From contig JXTB01000137.1 in assembly GCA_002914805.1 (NCBI GenBank), forward strand, positions 594,699 through 658,698: a stretch of 64,000 nt of DNA. Direction: 5' to 3'. The notes beneath the pieces were generated by a model. It worked only from the letters and a program-made list of their open reading frames with translations. It searched no databases and had not been told where the DNA came from. Of the stretch, positions 10,761-21,540 are shown one piece after another. Within the stretch, counting starts at the first letter, position 1; every line of letters begins with the position of its first letter. This stretch comes from Parasponia andersonii (Eukaryota > Streptophyta > Magnoliopsida > Rosales > Cannabaceae). A program made the position numbers and the translations under genes.

Positions 10761-12037
10761 AGAGTGTGAAAGAAGGATCATACCATCAACAACACCTCGG
10801 CCAGTACGATCCTGAGTGTCATCCTCCCCAGTAAAAGCATAGGTTTGGCTAGTCACCTTCCCTTTCCCTTTCCCTTTGTTGCCTCTCCCTTGACCAGGAC
10901 GGCTACTACTAGATCCTGGACCACTACTGCCGTAACCACGCCTACCCTGACTCCCTGAGGCCTGAGGAGTCTGAAAGTTCTGAGTAAAACCCTGAGAGCG
11001 GTACTGATACTAATAAGGCTGAGGGGAAGTAAAAGCTTGCAAAGTACCATGTGACTGTTGCGGCCTTGCTTGAGTGTTCTGATAAGTGATAAGTGTTCTG
11101 ACTATTGCGGCCTTGCGAACTGGCTCCTCTGCAGTTCACCCTGAGAAAGAGGAGATTTCTACAGACGGTTGGGACACTTCTTTTTCTGATGACCCGGCTG
11201 GCCACAAACAAAATATCCTTCATACGGACTGCCTCTGCCACCCCCTAAAGAACCACTGCTGTTCAAGCTCCCACTATTTGGAGTACCCTGGGCTGACCAC
11301 TGCCCCTGGTTCCTTCTGGTGGCTTTCCTTTCATTACCTCTCTGCTGGTTCCTTCTGGAATCCAAACTTTCTTCGATGGCCTCTACCCGCTGAGCAGCCA
11401 CTGCAATCTCAGGAAGAGTATGGAAAGTCTGGGTACCAATCCTATTGAAAATGTTCCGATTCAGATGACTCCTGAACTTGGCAACTCGATACTTCTCGCT
11501 CGTACCCGGTTCAAGAGCAACACTTGTCAACTCAGTGAACTCTATCAGGTACTCATTCACTGTCCTGTTACCTTGAATCAATGTCTCAAATCGGTTCACA
11601 ACTTCATCTTGCTGATCCTCATTGGCATACTGGGCCTTGAAAATCCGTTCAAAGTCTTCTCAAGTCAAGCCCACTACATCTTGCATCCATTCCACTATCT
11701 CCCACCAACGAATGGCACTCCCCTTCAAACGGGTAATAGCAAACACAACCCAAAACCCAACCGGAGTACCAAGGGCTCGAAAGTGCCTCTCCATCTCATG
11801 CAACCAAGCAATTGTCGTGAGAGCTTCTGGTCTACCATCAAACTGCCCTGGCTGGAGACGCATGAACCACTGGAGATGATCAGCCTGATCCAACTGTCGT
11901 TCCCTCGGAGCTAGAGGCTGATAGTCTGGATTGCTCATTTGGATGAATGCCTGCTGCATTGCCTCAATCAGATGAGTGAAATCCGGACGAGGAGATTCGG
12001 TACCCGGCTGGTGCCTCGGAACTCTTCCAGGAGGCAT
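10761..12037 (-). pseudogene. Gypsy gag (capsid/nucleocapsid), disrupted
   Basis: Gag normally forms the cytoplasmic virus-like particle. The likely start is the Met of MPPGRVPRHQPG at 12037; reading continues through FMRLQPGQFDGRPEAL and RWWEIVEW, the core of the plant retrotransposon gag domain. A frame break near 11630 leads into a second open block (11159-11599) ending in a zinc-knuckle-like YFVCGQPGHQKKKC. The first Cys of the C-x2-C-x4-H-x4-C motif is Tyr (TAT), so the knuckle is broken. A Ser/Gly/Arg-rich linker then leads towards protease. Family assignment is firm; the exact junctions are not. Confidence 0.88.
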
Positions 12038-12150
12038 CGCTACAAGTTTGAAACAGTATGCCAAACTGTTTGTGAGATAATGATGCATGCTTGTCATAAA
12101 AACAACTTCAATCTAGTTTAATGGTGACACATCCGAGCTGTTAAACTCAA

Positions 12151-12163
12151 AACTCTGATACCA
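12151..12163 (-). other. Primer-binding site, initiator methionine tRNA
   Basis: On the minus strand TGGTATCAGAGTT follows the 5' LTR end after a short spacer. It matches the canonical plant tRNA-iMet primer site TGGTATCAGAGC except for the last bases. Confidence 0.85.
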
Positions 12164-12171
12164 AAAATTTC

Positions 12172-12715
12172 TGTCACGACCCAAAACTCGGGCCAGTAGC
12201 AGAAGGAGAATTTCACAAAGGTGGGAAATTCCCTGATTTATTTGAAAAGTGTCAAAAGTTCCAATTTTTATAAAAACAGTCCATTTAAATAAAATAATCA
12301 GAATTCCATCCCGTGAACCACTCCCACAGTTCGTATACACCATTAAACATAGACTGAATAATAATTAAAAATCACGAAGTCACATAAAAGCCCAAGTATC
12401 GCCATCTTCCACAACAAAAGTCAAATACCAGAATGGTATACATAAATTCGCAGACAAAATAGAAAGCAGTAATCTTGGTTCAATGCTAATACAAAACTTA
12501 AATAGTCCAAAGACTACGACAACAAACTCCTAGCATTACCAAAAGACAAACTGCAATCCAGATGACCTCTTACTCCTCTTGATCACTAAGATCGCACTAG
12601 ACACCACCTGAAGAAGAAGGTAGGGGGTGAGCATAAAATGCCCAGTAGGAAAAATAATTACCTCGATCGAAAATATTTTAGTGATAGGGAATTCCTACAT
12701 GGTTAATTTAGTCCA

Positions 12716-12748
<33 letters not shown>

Positions 12749-13696
12749 ATCCAAACTGAAAATCCACACATATATATATATAAAGCAGTGTAATCAAAAC
12801 CATTCAATCCATATGCACATGACACAAATCAACCTATACCCATAAGCTCTCATCCTCTCATCTGTGGAAACCCAGGATGATGGCATTAAGTATGCCTAAC
12901 AGCCTGCCTGATACCTAAGCCCATACCCGGAAGGGACACTCGTGTGTCGCCTACCAAACCTAGAGGGGCAACTGAATTATCTACGCCTGCCAAATGGGGA
13001 GGTAATCAGAAGTAACAAAACCCCACGCAAGTTTACTGACTTTCACCGACGGTGGAGCACGCAGCGCCACACTGTAAACCCACGATGTTAACACAGTGCT
13101 CATATATGATCCTATGACATATGCAATACAGAACTGAAGTGTGAAAATAATCATGCTCTGGTTTTTCAGTAAAATCAGCATACTAGGTTTTTATAGAAAA
13201 ACGGGCAATATAACGAACTTATTTTTAATATACCCAAAATAATCTACACTCAAAAAATTCCCAGAGCAATACAATTTATATCTCATACAATTAATTCCTA
13301 TCACAGATATTTGAGAAACCAAAAATCATATTTGTTCTCATATGTTGCAGAAAATAAGTTTTATCCAAAAATGATATAAAACACAGGTAATTGAATCCTT
13401 ACCTCACTCGAATAGCAATACCATGCTATCGAATCCTCAAGGTATCGTTGACGATCGCCCGGAGGGTCGGGAACCAATTCCAAGCCCTCGATCATCTTTT
13501 TGCAAAAACCAACTTCTCACCGGAGCTTCAATTCCACAAACGGACCTTTTCGCTAAATTCCTAGCACCCAAAATAGCTAGGTTAGACATATAACTTGTCC
13601 AATTCGGGTCCAGGCTCACACCGGGCCGATGACACGCAAAACGAGGTAAATCTCGACCGTCCGATCTCAATTTTTGTGCTGGTCACCAAACATAGG

Positions 13697-13744
<48 letters not shown>

Positions 13745-14250
13745 NCTTGAAGATCCTTGAGACGAGATGAATCCAACGGAACCAGTTGGGGGTCGAATGT
13801 TGGCCAGAATCGTCGCTGGTGACGAAAGAACCGAAACGGCGACTTGGAGGATTTCTGGCGTTGCAGGTGGCTGGCGAGGGGCGGCGGAGCTTCGGCGCGG
13901 TCTGGCGAGTCGATGCCGGTCGGTGGCATGGGTGGACGATGGCCGTAGCGGCTCTTGCGGCGGCCCCTGCTTCTTCCGGCCGAGAAACGCAGAGAGAGAC
14001 AGTGAGAGATCGAGGGAGAAGAGAGATAGAGAAAAGAAAACGACAGGGCACGTGGCCCTGTCTTATAGGACTAGTAATTTTTTAAAAATTACATATAAGT
14101 CCCCAAATTTCAAGTCTCTATTAATCTAGTCCCCTAAAAATTACAATTTAGTCCCTCTGCACAAAACTTCTGCAATTTAATCCCCACAATATTTTATCCG
14201 AAAAATTGATAAATTATCCAAATTACCCTCCCAAAATCCGGGTTTTTACA
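12172..14250 (-). repeat. 5' LTR of the chromovirus (right copy), with a gap base
   Basis: Begins TGTCACGACCCAAAACTCG and ends CCGGGTTTTTACA on the plus strand. It is 2079 bp and collinear with 5132-7322, except that about 130 bases are missing where an (AT)n run (13697-13744) meets a single N at 13745. The missing interval starts and ends in AT repeats in the other LTR, which fits either a real deletion or an unresolved assembly gap. Confidence 0.92.
13697..13745. repeat. (AT)n run ending in an ambiguous base N
   Basis: About 48 bases of alternating AT followed by the only N in the window. The left LTR has a far shorter AT run here, then about 130 bases of unique sequence before rejoining at CTTGATGATCCTTGAGACGAG. 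Confidence 0.9.
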
Positions 14251-14281
14251 AAAATGATAATGTCCCAATGTTTTTTTATCT
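14251..14281. mobile_element. Fold-back MITE, right end (continuation of 4768-5131)
   Basis: Contains the right copy of the target duplication AAAAT (14251-14255), then GATAATGTCCCAATG, which is the complement of the left MITE end. Together with 4768-5131 it rebuilds one MITE, so the retroelement inserted within its right arm. Confidence 0.78.
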
Positions 14282-14779
14282 TTTGTCTTTTCTTAAAAAA
14301 AAATGCATATCCCATTTTAAAAATTTGTGTATAGCTATTTAAAATAAGTTTAAACATATAATAATTATTAAAAATAAAATAAAATAGTATTTCATTTGTT
14401 TAATTTTCTCTCTCTAATTTATGAAATATTTATTTTCTTATTTCATAAAAAAATATTATGAAAACTACATTAATAAAATTTTTATTATGTATTATGATAT
14501 AGCCCTGTGTTACACCAAACATAGTATAATGCTAAATAGTCTAACCCAATCTAGTCATAATTACTAGTCCACTTCAATCCAATCCAGTCCTGCGTACCAA
14601 ACGAGTCCTATAGGTACTATAAGTGTATTATTTTACTAAGGTATCTATGTATTTAACAATGATAACTATTATCTACAGGTATTGTAACTCTCCGACTAAA
14701 TTTTAAATCTATTGTCTTACTAATAGAAACGGCGCATGTCTTTTTCCTATTTGATAATTCGTTTTCTCTAAACATAGGT
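14282..14779. other. AT-rich non-coding DNA
   Basis: No reading frame of interest. 14500-14620 (GCCCTGTGTTACACCAAAC ... CCAAACGAGTCC) resembles the ends of small non-autonomous plant transposons, but boundaries could not be set. Confidence 0.4.
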
Positions 14780-14873
14780 TTATTGGCATATTTGGTCCCT
14801 TATTTATGTAGACGGTGACAATTTGATCCTTGTAGTATCAATTTTAATAATTAAGTTCTTGAACTTTAGCATT

Positions 14874-15508
14874 GGTACTAAAGCTGGCAATTTATGATAT
14901 GACATGACAGCGTGACGCGACAATATGACTCGAAATCCACGTGAAGTTAGCTGGTTTGTGTTTGCCTTAAATAGCTTCACGTCAAAATTAGGTTGAACTC
15001 GCGAACCCATTTATTAAATGAGTCAAGTTTGAGCTGATCTATTGAACTGAAATTGACCTATAATGACCCATTTATTAAACGGGTCAATTTTGGATCAATC
15101 TGTTTATGATCCATGTAATACATATTTAAAAATATTAGTATATATTTAAGACTTTATGAATATATATTGAGATTTTATATGGTTTCAATTTATTTTTAGT
15201 AAATATTAATGTCTTAAAATCATAAAATATGTATGAATTTTTGTTAAATATGTTAAAAACATTTTTTGGATTAAATGGGTTAATAGGTGTAAGGTTGATT
15301 TAATCTAAATATGACCTATCTGAATAAATAGGTTACACGAGTTGTATCTAATTAATTCATTTATAAACGAGTTAGATTCAGATTAGAATTTTTGATACGA
15401 TTATTAAATGGGTCGGGTTCAGGTTGAACTATATTGTTATATATGAACATTTACACGACACAAACACGATCCACTGACACGAATTACCACTCCTAATTGA
15501 TTGCAATT
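14874..15508. mobile_element. Possible degenerate hAT-like MITE
   Basis: The left end CTGGCAATTTATGATATGAC and the complement of the right end (AGTGGTAATTCGTGTCAG) share a TGG(C/T)AATT core, and the interior is rich in ACGGGTC, GACACGA and ACACGAC words common in plant hAT-type MITEs. Flanking 8-base sequences agree only in part, so the boundaries are approximate. Confidence 0.35.
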
Positions 15509-16008
15509 CAATCCAAATTGGAAAAAAACGTCAAATTGCACATAGATTTGGCACATGCGGAACATGTGAGGATTATAAAAAAATTAAAAGAATATAAAAA
15601 TGATAAATAGTTATTATGAAAAAAATAAAAGAATAAAAATAAAAAACTAGATAGGATGAACTAAAGATAAGTATGACATGAACTCAAAAAGAAGATTTCA
15701 CTCGATAAATAAATAAATAAGCGTGAAATTACAATAGTTATGGAAATAAACAAATTAATCTTTTACCCCAATAACTCCTTTTCGATGATGGTCTTTTAAT
15801 TTTCTTTCTAATTTTTACTTGGTGTTTTGCCTTCTACGAATTCAACAACCTCTGTGATCGATAGCCAGTAACACTAAAATTTCTAGAAGATTTAATGGCG
15901 TGGATCTCTTTCTTACTGCATTGTTTTAGTTTCCTAAAATTGTAAATCACCAATTTGAAGATTTTAGTTTTAAATAATTGTTTTTGGGGTGCTGGTATTA
16001 TTTTGCAG

Positions 16009-16108
16009 GTCCTCCTCTATCAAGGTCGTTTCCGCAAAGGATGGTAACATTGAATGTTGTTGATGTAGATGCTAATAATGTAGAAGATAGAGAAAATGGT
16101 GAGGCTTA
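16009..16108 (+). other. Exon-like segment of unknown origin
   Basis: A T-rich tract ends in TTTTGCAG, a good splice acceptor. It is followed by about 30 open codons reading PPLSRSFPQRMVTLNVVD and then VDANNVEDRENGEA before TAG. The segment is GC-richer than its surroundings and preceded by intron-like sequence. I do not recognise the protein. It lies inside the inverted-repeat pair, so a captured gene fragment is possible; chance is not excluded. Confidence 0.25.
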
Positions 16109-16739
16109 GATATTAATTAAAATGGGTCTCTCTCTGCTTTTATGATTTATCTGACGCTGGAAATATTAAGCTAGTTGTTGTATTATTATTTTTTATTTTC
16201 TTAAAAGAAGAAGAAGAAGAATAGGGGTAGAGGACTGCGACTGTAGGAGCCGAAAAGGTGAAATCTATTAATAGCACTATTTCTACAATTAAAGTAGCTG
16301 TCCAAAACACCATAAGTTATTTGAAGTTTTTAGTTTATTTTATGGGGATTTGGGATTTTTTTTCTTCCTCCCTCTTTTGGGGGGGGGGGGGTATTGTATT
16401 GTAAGAACTCAAGTTTTTTCTTTTTTCTTTTTTTTTTTTTCAGACTTTTCTAATCCTCACGTGATTTGCACGTGCTGATTATGCGAGCAATCTAACGTCT
16501 GTAATCAATTAGACTTTATTGCTATCAATTCTAAAGTTTAGGGACTTAATTGTCGAAATTGAAACCACAAGGACCAAATCGTGACAACCTACACAGTTAA
16601 GGGACCAAATGTGCCAATAAGGTAAAGAAGAAATGACACGTCGTTTATTGCTTAGGCCGTTGCTGAAATAAGGTGTGTCGTTTGAGATGAGAGACACCAA
16701 TATGAGGCTAAAATACCCCCAACGGTCATATTTTTCTCT

Positions 16740-17047
16740 CATTTTCTTTCATTTCGTCACTTCTTCTCTCCAGAGTTCAGAGTAGAAGCCAGAAACCAAC
16801 ACCGGTGGCTCTCTCTCCAAAACGATTCTCTCTACTCCCTGCCTTTAGGGTTTTCGCAAGGGCTTTCAGTTTGGATCTTTACATGTGCGAAGCATGGTTT
16901 CTATCTAGGGTTTCGGCGAGGAATTTGAATTTTTGGTCTCTGCATCTTCGAATCTGCTGCAATGGACCTACAATTCGTTGATCTCGTCTTCCCAAATCGA
17001 TTTCGTTTCTGCGTCCGAAGAGTTAATGTAAATACATGCGTTCGATT

Positions 17048-17088
<41 letters not shown>

Positions 17089-17100
17089 GAGAGTTTGATC
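16740..17100 (+). other. Leader-like sequence with (CT)n microsatellite
   Basis: A pyrimidine-rich, GC-richer stretch with AGGGTTTTCG, CTAGGGTTTCGG and a (CT)n run at 17051-17084 has the look of a plant 5' untranslated region and first-intron start. The next coding matches downstream are interior callose synthase exons, not the N-terminal ones, so this leader may belong to a different lost gene or to a rearranged copy. Confidence 0.35.
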
Positions 17101-17279
17101 CTTTTTTGGGAATTTGAAATTGATTGGTTTTTGTTTAGAATTGGGGCTTTCTTGAGAGAGTTACTATTCTGATACGAGAGTTTGATCCCTTTCTGTAATT
17201 GCCCTTTTATGTTTTCGAAATTTTTGTTTGGTTTTTGTTTATGGTTGGGACTTTGTTGAAAACGTTACTGTTCTAGCTT

Positions 17280-19170
17280 CAGGCTTTTCTCGACATGGCT
17301 AATGAAAATGGTAAAAGCATGGTAATTTATGTATGCTAAAAATATTGTGAAGCATGTGAATTCTATTGCTTGCCGTATACTCTTTTTTATATGTAACCAA
17401 AAAAAAAAATAGTAATAAAGTATATCCTTTTATCTGATCATATATAGCAGCTTAGTTCCAAGTGAATTAGGTCATGAGCTTCACGAGTGTGCTAACATGG
17501 GCAAGGTAAGTTTTTTCAATTTTGCACAGAGATACTTGATGGTTATCAAGCCCTAACAGTTTCATCACATTAAGATAAGAAAAGCACAAGGTGGCTCTAT
17601 TAGGCTCAATTAGAAGCTGTCGCTGACTTGAAACTCACATATATTGCTACCTGTCAAAACTATGGCAGTCAGAATCAAAGTGGCGATCGTCTTGCAACGG
17701 ACATCTAATGGTTAAGTGTGTAGACAAATTTTTCGCCATTATTATTTCTTAAAGATCTATTTAATTGCTGAATTCATTTTGTTCAAGAATCGGATAACTT
17801 GCTCCTGCATTTAGTAATCCTTAAGTTTGGATGGCATATATTGATTGATGAAGTAGAAGAAACGGAAGTTGGTGGAAATGGAAACGCTCAGAATGTTTAC
17901 TACTCTGTATTGGTGAAAGCTGTTGATAATCTTGATCAGGTATATATCTCCTGAACTCTGAGAGGAATCACCGTCTTATTTCACTTTGACAAAAACACTT
18001 TTTTTGTTTTTTTACCTGTCTAAAGGAAATCCATCAAATAAAATTATCGGGCTCAGCAATGATGGGAGAAGGAAAGCCGGAAAACCAGAACCATGCTATA
18101 ATTGTTACCAGAGGAGAAGCTCTCCAGGCTATATAAACAAGGTTACTACTAGAAGTTGGAATTATCATGATTTCTCTTGTTATTTCAAGGTCAAGTTTGA
18201 GGCTTCAATTTGCCAATATCATGCAGAACAACTACTTGGAAGAAGCTTTCAAGATGCGTATCTTTTTGTTTTGGAAGAATTTAATGAGGGTCATGGAGTG
18301 CACCCGCCAAACATTTTGGGTGTTCTTAAGCATATTTTTACAGGAAGGTGCATTATTTTGGCTAGAAAAGACTTTGGTTCACACGCCTGCTGCACCTCAG
18401 TTCTCCGCCTTCGTTTATGTAAAATCAAGAAACTAGCTTCGTGACCATAGACAAAGAGTTCTTGCAAGGCCTTTGAAGTAAGTTCTCTTTAGCATCTTTG
18501 ATCTACATATACATTCTTTTTTACAAGATTTCATTCATTCATTTTTTTTTTCCATGGAAAAGATATCTCCCTCAAAGTAAATTCTTTTTCTCATAGGAAA
18601 GAACCGATAGGGCATTTGTTTTGAATTACAAAGAAGTATCATTCAAGTGACCTCCTCATAGTTGAGATGAACTATGACGGAAAAGAAAAAAGAAAAGAAA
18701 AAAAATGGTGGCATATTTTTAAGTAGTCTGTCATACACAATGTTATCTTGGATTTTAATCTTTACTGAACTTATAAACCTCCATATCTCTTTTCAATCTG
18801 AATGTTGCTTCTTTTTTATCATTCTATTATATTGTCATCAATTTTTACATAATTATTTGTTAGGGAACTAAAACCTTTCGTCATTTTCTGCTGTGAACTG
18901 AGAAGCATTTTGTATCTTATTGAAAAAATGTATTTAGAATATTGCATTGGTTGATTTTAGAATTCAGGTCATATGTGAAGTGAGTTGCATTTAATATCTT
19001 ATTCAGAAAAATTATTTAGAATATTCCACTGGTTGGTTTTAGAATTCGGGTCATCTGGACATCTTTGATAGAGTTTGCCACATTCCCGTGGTGGCATCAG
19101 TAAGGCTTCTCTGGGCATCGAGGGAGGATATCTTTGCTTGTAGCACTGCTAAGTGCTGATAGAAATCCTT
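17280..19170 (+). pseudogene. Callose synthase (1,3-beta-glucan synthase, glucan-synthase-like) pseudogene, internal exons
   Basis: Callose synthases are large plasma-membrane enzymes making 1,3-beta-glucan. Here only central exons survive, in order: QAFLDMANEN (17280-17310), QLEAVADLKLTYIATCQNYG (17612-17712), IDEVEE then NVYYSVLVKAVDNLDQ ending at a GT donor (17824-17939), a block reading GEGKPENQNHAIIVTRGEAL then an in-frame TAA (18026-18135), NYLEEAFKM, GVHPP and ETSFVTI in shifted frames (18221-18477), and GHLDIFDRVCHIP, RGGISKAS, EDIFA (19044-19170). Introns with splice-like borders remain, so this is a duplicated, non-processed copy. Several frameshifts, a stop and an ~85-base unmatched stretch (18136-18220) rule out function. 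Both ends of the roughly 1,900-residue enzyme are absent. The paralog cannot be named. Confidence 0.88.
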
Positions 19171-20629
19171 ATGGATACAAGGTGTTCGTGGTAATTCCCG
19201 AGTAATATAATTATGAAATTACTTGTATGTTACTCAAAAATTAAAACAACATGATTTATCATAAAACCTAGGATGAGATATGTATATATAGGAAAGTAGT
19301 TTAGTTAGTTGAAAAGAGAATATCCACAAATTGGTAATCTAATCAAACTGAAACAAGTAATTGGAGTATGATAGAATAAAATGCAAGACAAATATATATT
19401 GAAGAATGCTAAAGGACTACAACATAAAATAGTAGAAGTATGGACAGGATTAGATTACTAGAATAATAAAAAGGAAAATCTGATCATAAAATGATTAAGC
19501 TGAAAACAGATAAATGCTATATGCTAATAGGAACTACCGGGAACACTTATGTTGGGGTCTTTGAACGGCTCAACATTCATCAAGTTTTTTTGAATGAAAT
19601 GGAAAAATATGTGCACATGCTAGAGAAATATGGAATGGATGATGTTTTAAATATAGAAATGTTGCTCTATATATACTGACCAAGAACTTGATGGTGCATA
19701 TTATAAGCTGAATTATATGAAAACATAAAGTGCAAAGCTTTAATGATTAAACTAAAGATAATTACTTATGTCCATGATGATAAGCTATTTGTTAGTTTAA
19801 ATAGATAAAAATAAGAAAACTAAAGAAGCAAGGGTATAAACTTAGCTTAGTGGACATTTGGTCCGAGGAGGAGATCAAATGGCTGTTGTTTTTGCGAAAA
19901 TCTCAGCTGATCATACATGTAGTTATGAAATAAGTTTGCTTTAATTGTGGATAAGATGCTAATATACTGTAGCTAGTAGATAAAGATGCTTTTTAGTAAC
20001 ATGCAAGGAGTTTATGATCATTTCTGGGCGACGCGATGAAGCAGAATAAAGGTTTTGGAGGAGTTTTAGTGGCTGTCAGGGGTCTGTACGAGGAGTAGAA
20101 AAAGAAGAGTGTAGAGATAATATTCTGAAGTGGATCTGAATGGTTCTGTTTTTGCAGAGAGATCAACTCTATTTATAAGCTGAATGGGCAATCATTGTGC
20201 TGGGGATAGGGGAACACGAGTTATACAAGGGATGATTGTATTCAAGTGATGTTAGTTGGGTTGATTGTATTCCTTTGTGATTTAATTTAATATAAACCCT
20301 GCATTTTCTTTCAAAAGAAAAATGAACAAGGAGTTTCTTGAAGGTACGTGTTTGAATTTTTTTCTTCTCAATTAACTTGACCCTTTGCTGAAAAGGGTTA
20401 GTTAATATGATAATTATATATGCAACCTACAGATTCTTTCCATACCGAAATAATTAACAAAAAATTGTTGATTATCTAATTTCTCTTTATTTTTGCAGGG
20501 AGATTTTTTTATTTTTTTATTTTATCATTTACTACAATCGTATATAAAATATTATGACCTTAAGTATAAATGAATATGCAGTTATTAAGGACAATAACTT
20601 AAAATCTGAGGTTTAGGAATTTTTCGATG
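19171..20629. other. AT-rich intergenic DNA, no gene recognised
   Basis: Nothing recognisable. 20010-20300 is GC-richer, with a TTTATAAGC word and a purine-rich stretch that might be LTR-derived, but no partner copy is present in the window. A 62-codon frame at 19491-19679 matches nothing I know and is not called. Confidence 0.4.
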
Positions 20630-21540
20630 CGAAAAAATGATGGTCAGCCAAAGAAGAACCAGAAAAAGATTTCATATGCTCCAAAAAATAGCTATGTACC
20701 CAACATGATCAGCATGATATCACAAAACTAAAGCATGTGAGCCAAACTCGTCGTTTAGATAGATTCAAAGCTGTCGGAAGAATGTCCTGAAATAAGGGTT
20801 AAACAAAGATCTCGACTTTATTATGAAGTTTCGATCGTTAGAGAAAGTTCCACCGTTTAACACATTGACGACTATCTGAAGACTCCGAAGCAATTCTACA
20901 CCTTTAGCTTCATAACGCTAGACTCTCCTATCTTTTCTATAGTTAAGGCTCAAAAAATATGCCCATGACAGCATCATGATCATATCCAAACTCCAAAGCT
21001 CCATCTTCGCCAATTAGGTCAGCCACACGAAGCTAACAATCATCTGCCAACAGGTCCCAAAAAACATGGTTAGAGGGCCCATTAACAATCGATCAATAGA
21101 CCTCCGAATTACTTAAAGCTTCCCTTCCCCAGCAAAAATCTCTCCAAAGAGCCAAGGCTCCGTTCACATATTTTGCATCCAAAACTTTAGAACAAGGAAA
21201 ATATTTAAATTTCACAACTCTGCTGGGCAAAGTATTTGGCTTAGAGATGATTCGCCAAGCTTATTTAGAAAGTAAAGCTTGGTTAAGAGCCGTTAAATCA
21301 TGAAACCCTATCCCTCCATGGTTCTTTTATCGGCACATTTTGTCCCAACTCGACCAATAAAATTTTCCTTTTTCACTGGAACTACCCACCAGAAATGAGC
21401 TATTAGAACTTGGTAAGTTATGAGAGATAAGAATGTATTTTGAATACTCATCCTGCAAGCTGGAATTGACCGAACTATTGCTTTAATGGGACTTCTTTCC
21501 TCATAGAAATATTGTCTCACCAAAGTTGGGGAATGGACCT
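20630..21540 (-). pseudogene. LINE-1-like non-LTR retrotransposon, C-terminal RT / zf-RVT region
   Basis: Read on the minus strand the segment follows the C-terminal part of plant L1 ORF2: VRSIPACRMS, AHFWW, WDKLC-like and MEG(G)xGF (21300-21520), then FHDLTALNQALLSKQAWR, PSRVVKFKYFP, DAKYVNGALALWRDFCWGRE and, after stops, VADLIGEDGA and HNKVEIFV ... LPTALNLSKRRVW, which is the zf-RVT module. The catalytic RT domain and 5' part are missing, as expected for a 5'-truncated LINE. Multiple stops and frame changes show it is inactive. Target duplications were not found. It lies about 600 bp downstream of the SUN gene's stop codon. Confidence 0.8.

Larger units (their letters stand above)
5132..14250 (-). 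mobile_element. Ty3/gypsy LTR retrotransposon, chromovirus (Tekay/Del-like), complete but inactivated
   Basis: The 9.1-kb element has two long LTRs (TG...CA), exact AAAAT target duplications, an initiator-Met primer site inside the right LTR, a purine tract inside the left LTR, and on the minus strand gag, protease, RT, RNase H and integrase in gypsy order. The integrase ends in a GPY/F module and a chromodomain-like tail, the mark of chromoviruses; with LTRs over 2 kb this suggests the Tekay/Del lineage (inferred). All coding blocks carry stops or frameshifts. In a hand alignment the first ~110 LTR bases differ at about ten positions, so the insertion is not recent. It sits inside a MITE. 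Confidence 0.92.
14780..16620. mobile_element. Segment bracketed by ~100-bp inverted repeats (possible long-TIR element)
   Basis: TTATTGGCATATTTGGTCCC at 14780 is matched by the complement of GGGACCAAATGTGCCAATAA at 16601-16620. The similarity continues inward for about 100 bases on both sides (GACAATTTGATCCTTGTAG against CCACAAGGACCAAATCGTG in complement). The arms are about 80% similar by eye. The interior is mostly AT-rich but holds a hAT-like insertion and a short exon-like segment. A Mutator-like element, possibly with captured gene sequence, is one reading; two separate repeat copies in opposite orientation is the other. Confidence 0.45.

Noticed and set aside
7414-12121. Plus-strand frames of up to 164 codons through the chromovirus interior
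   Set aside because: They are shadows of the minus-strand gag-pol frames, which carry the family motifs.
17986-18444. 152-codon plus-strand frame over the callose synthase remnant
   Set aside because: It runs out of frame with the recognisable glucan-synthase text and exists only because of frameshifts in the pseudogene.
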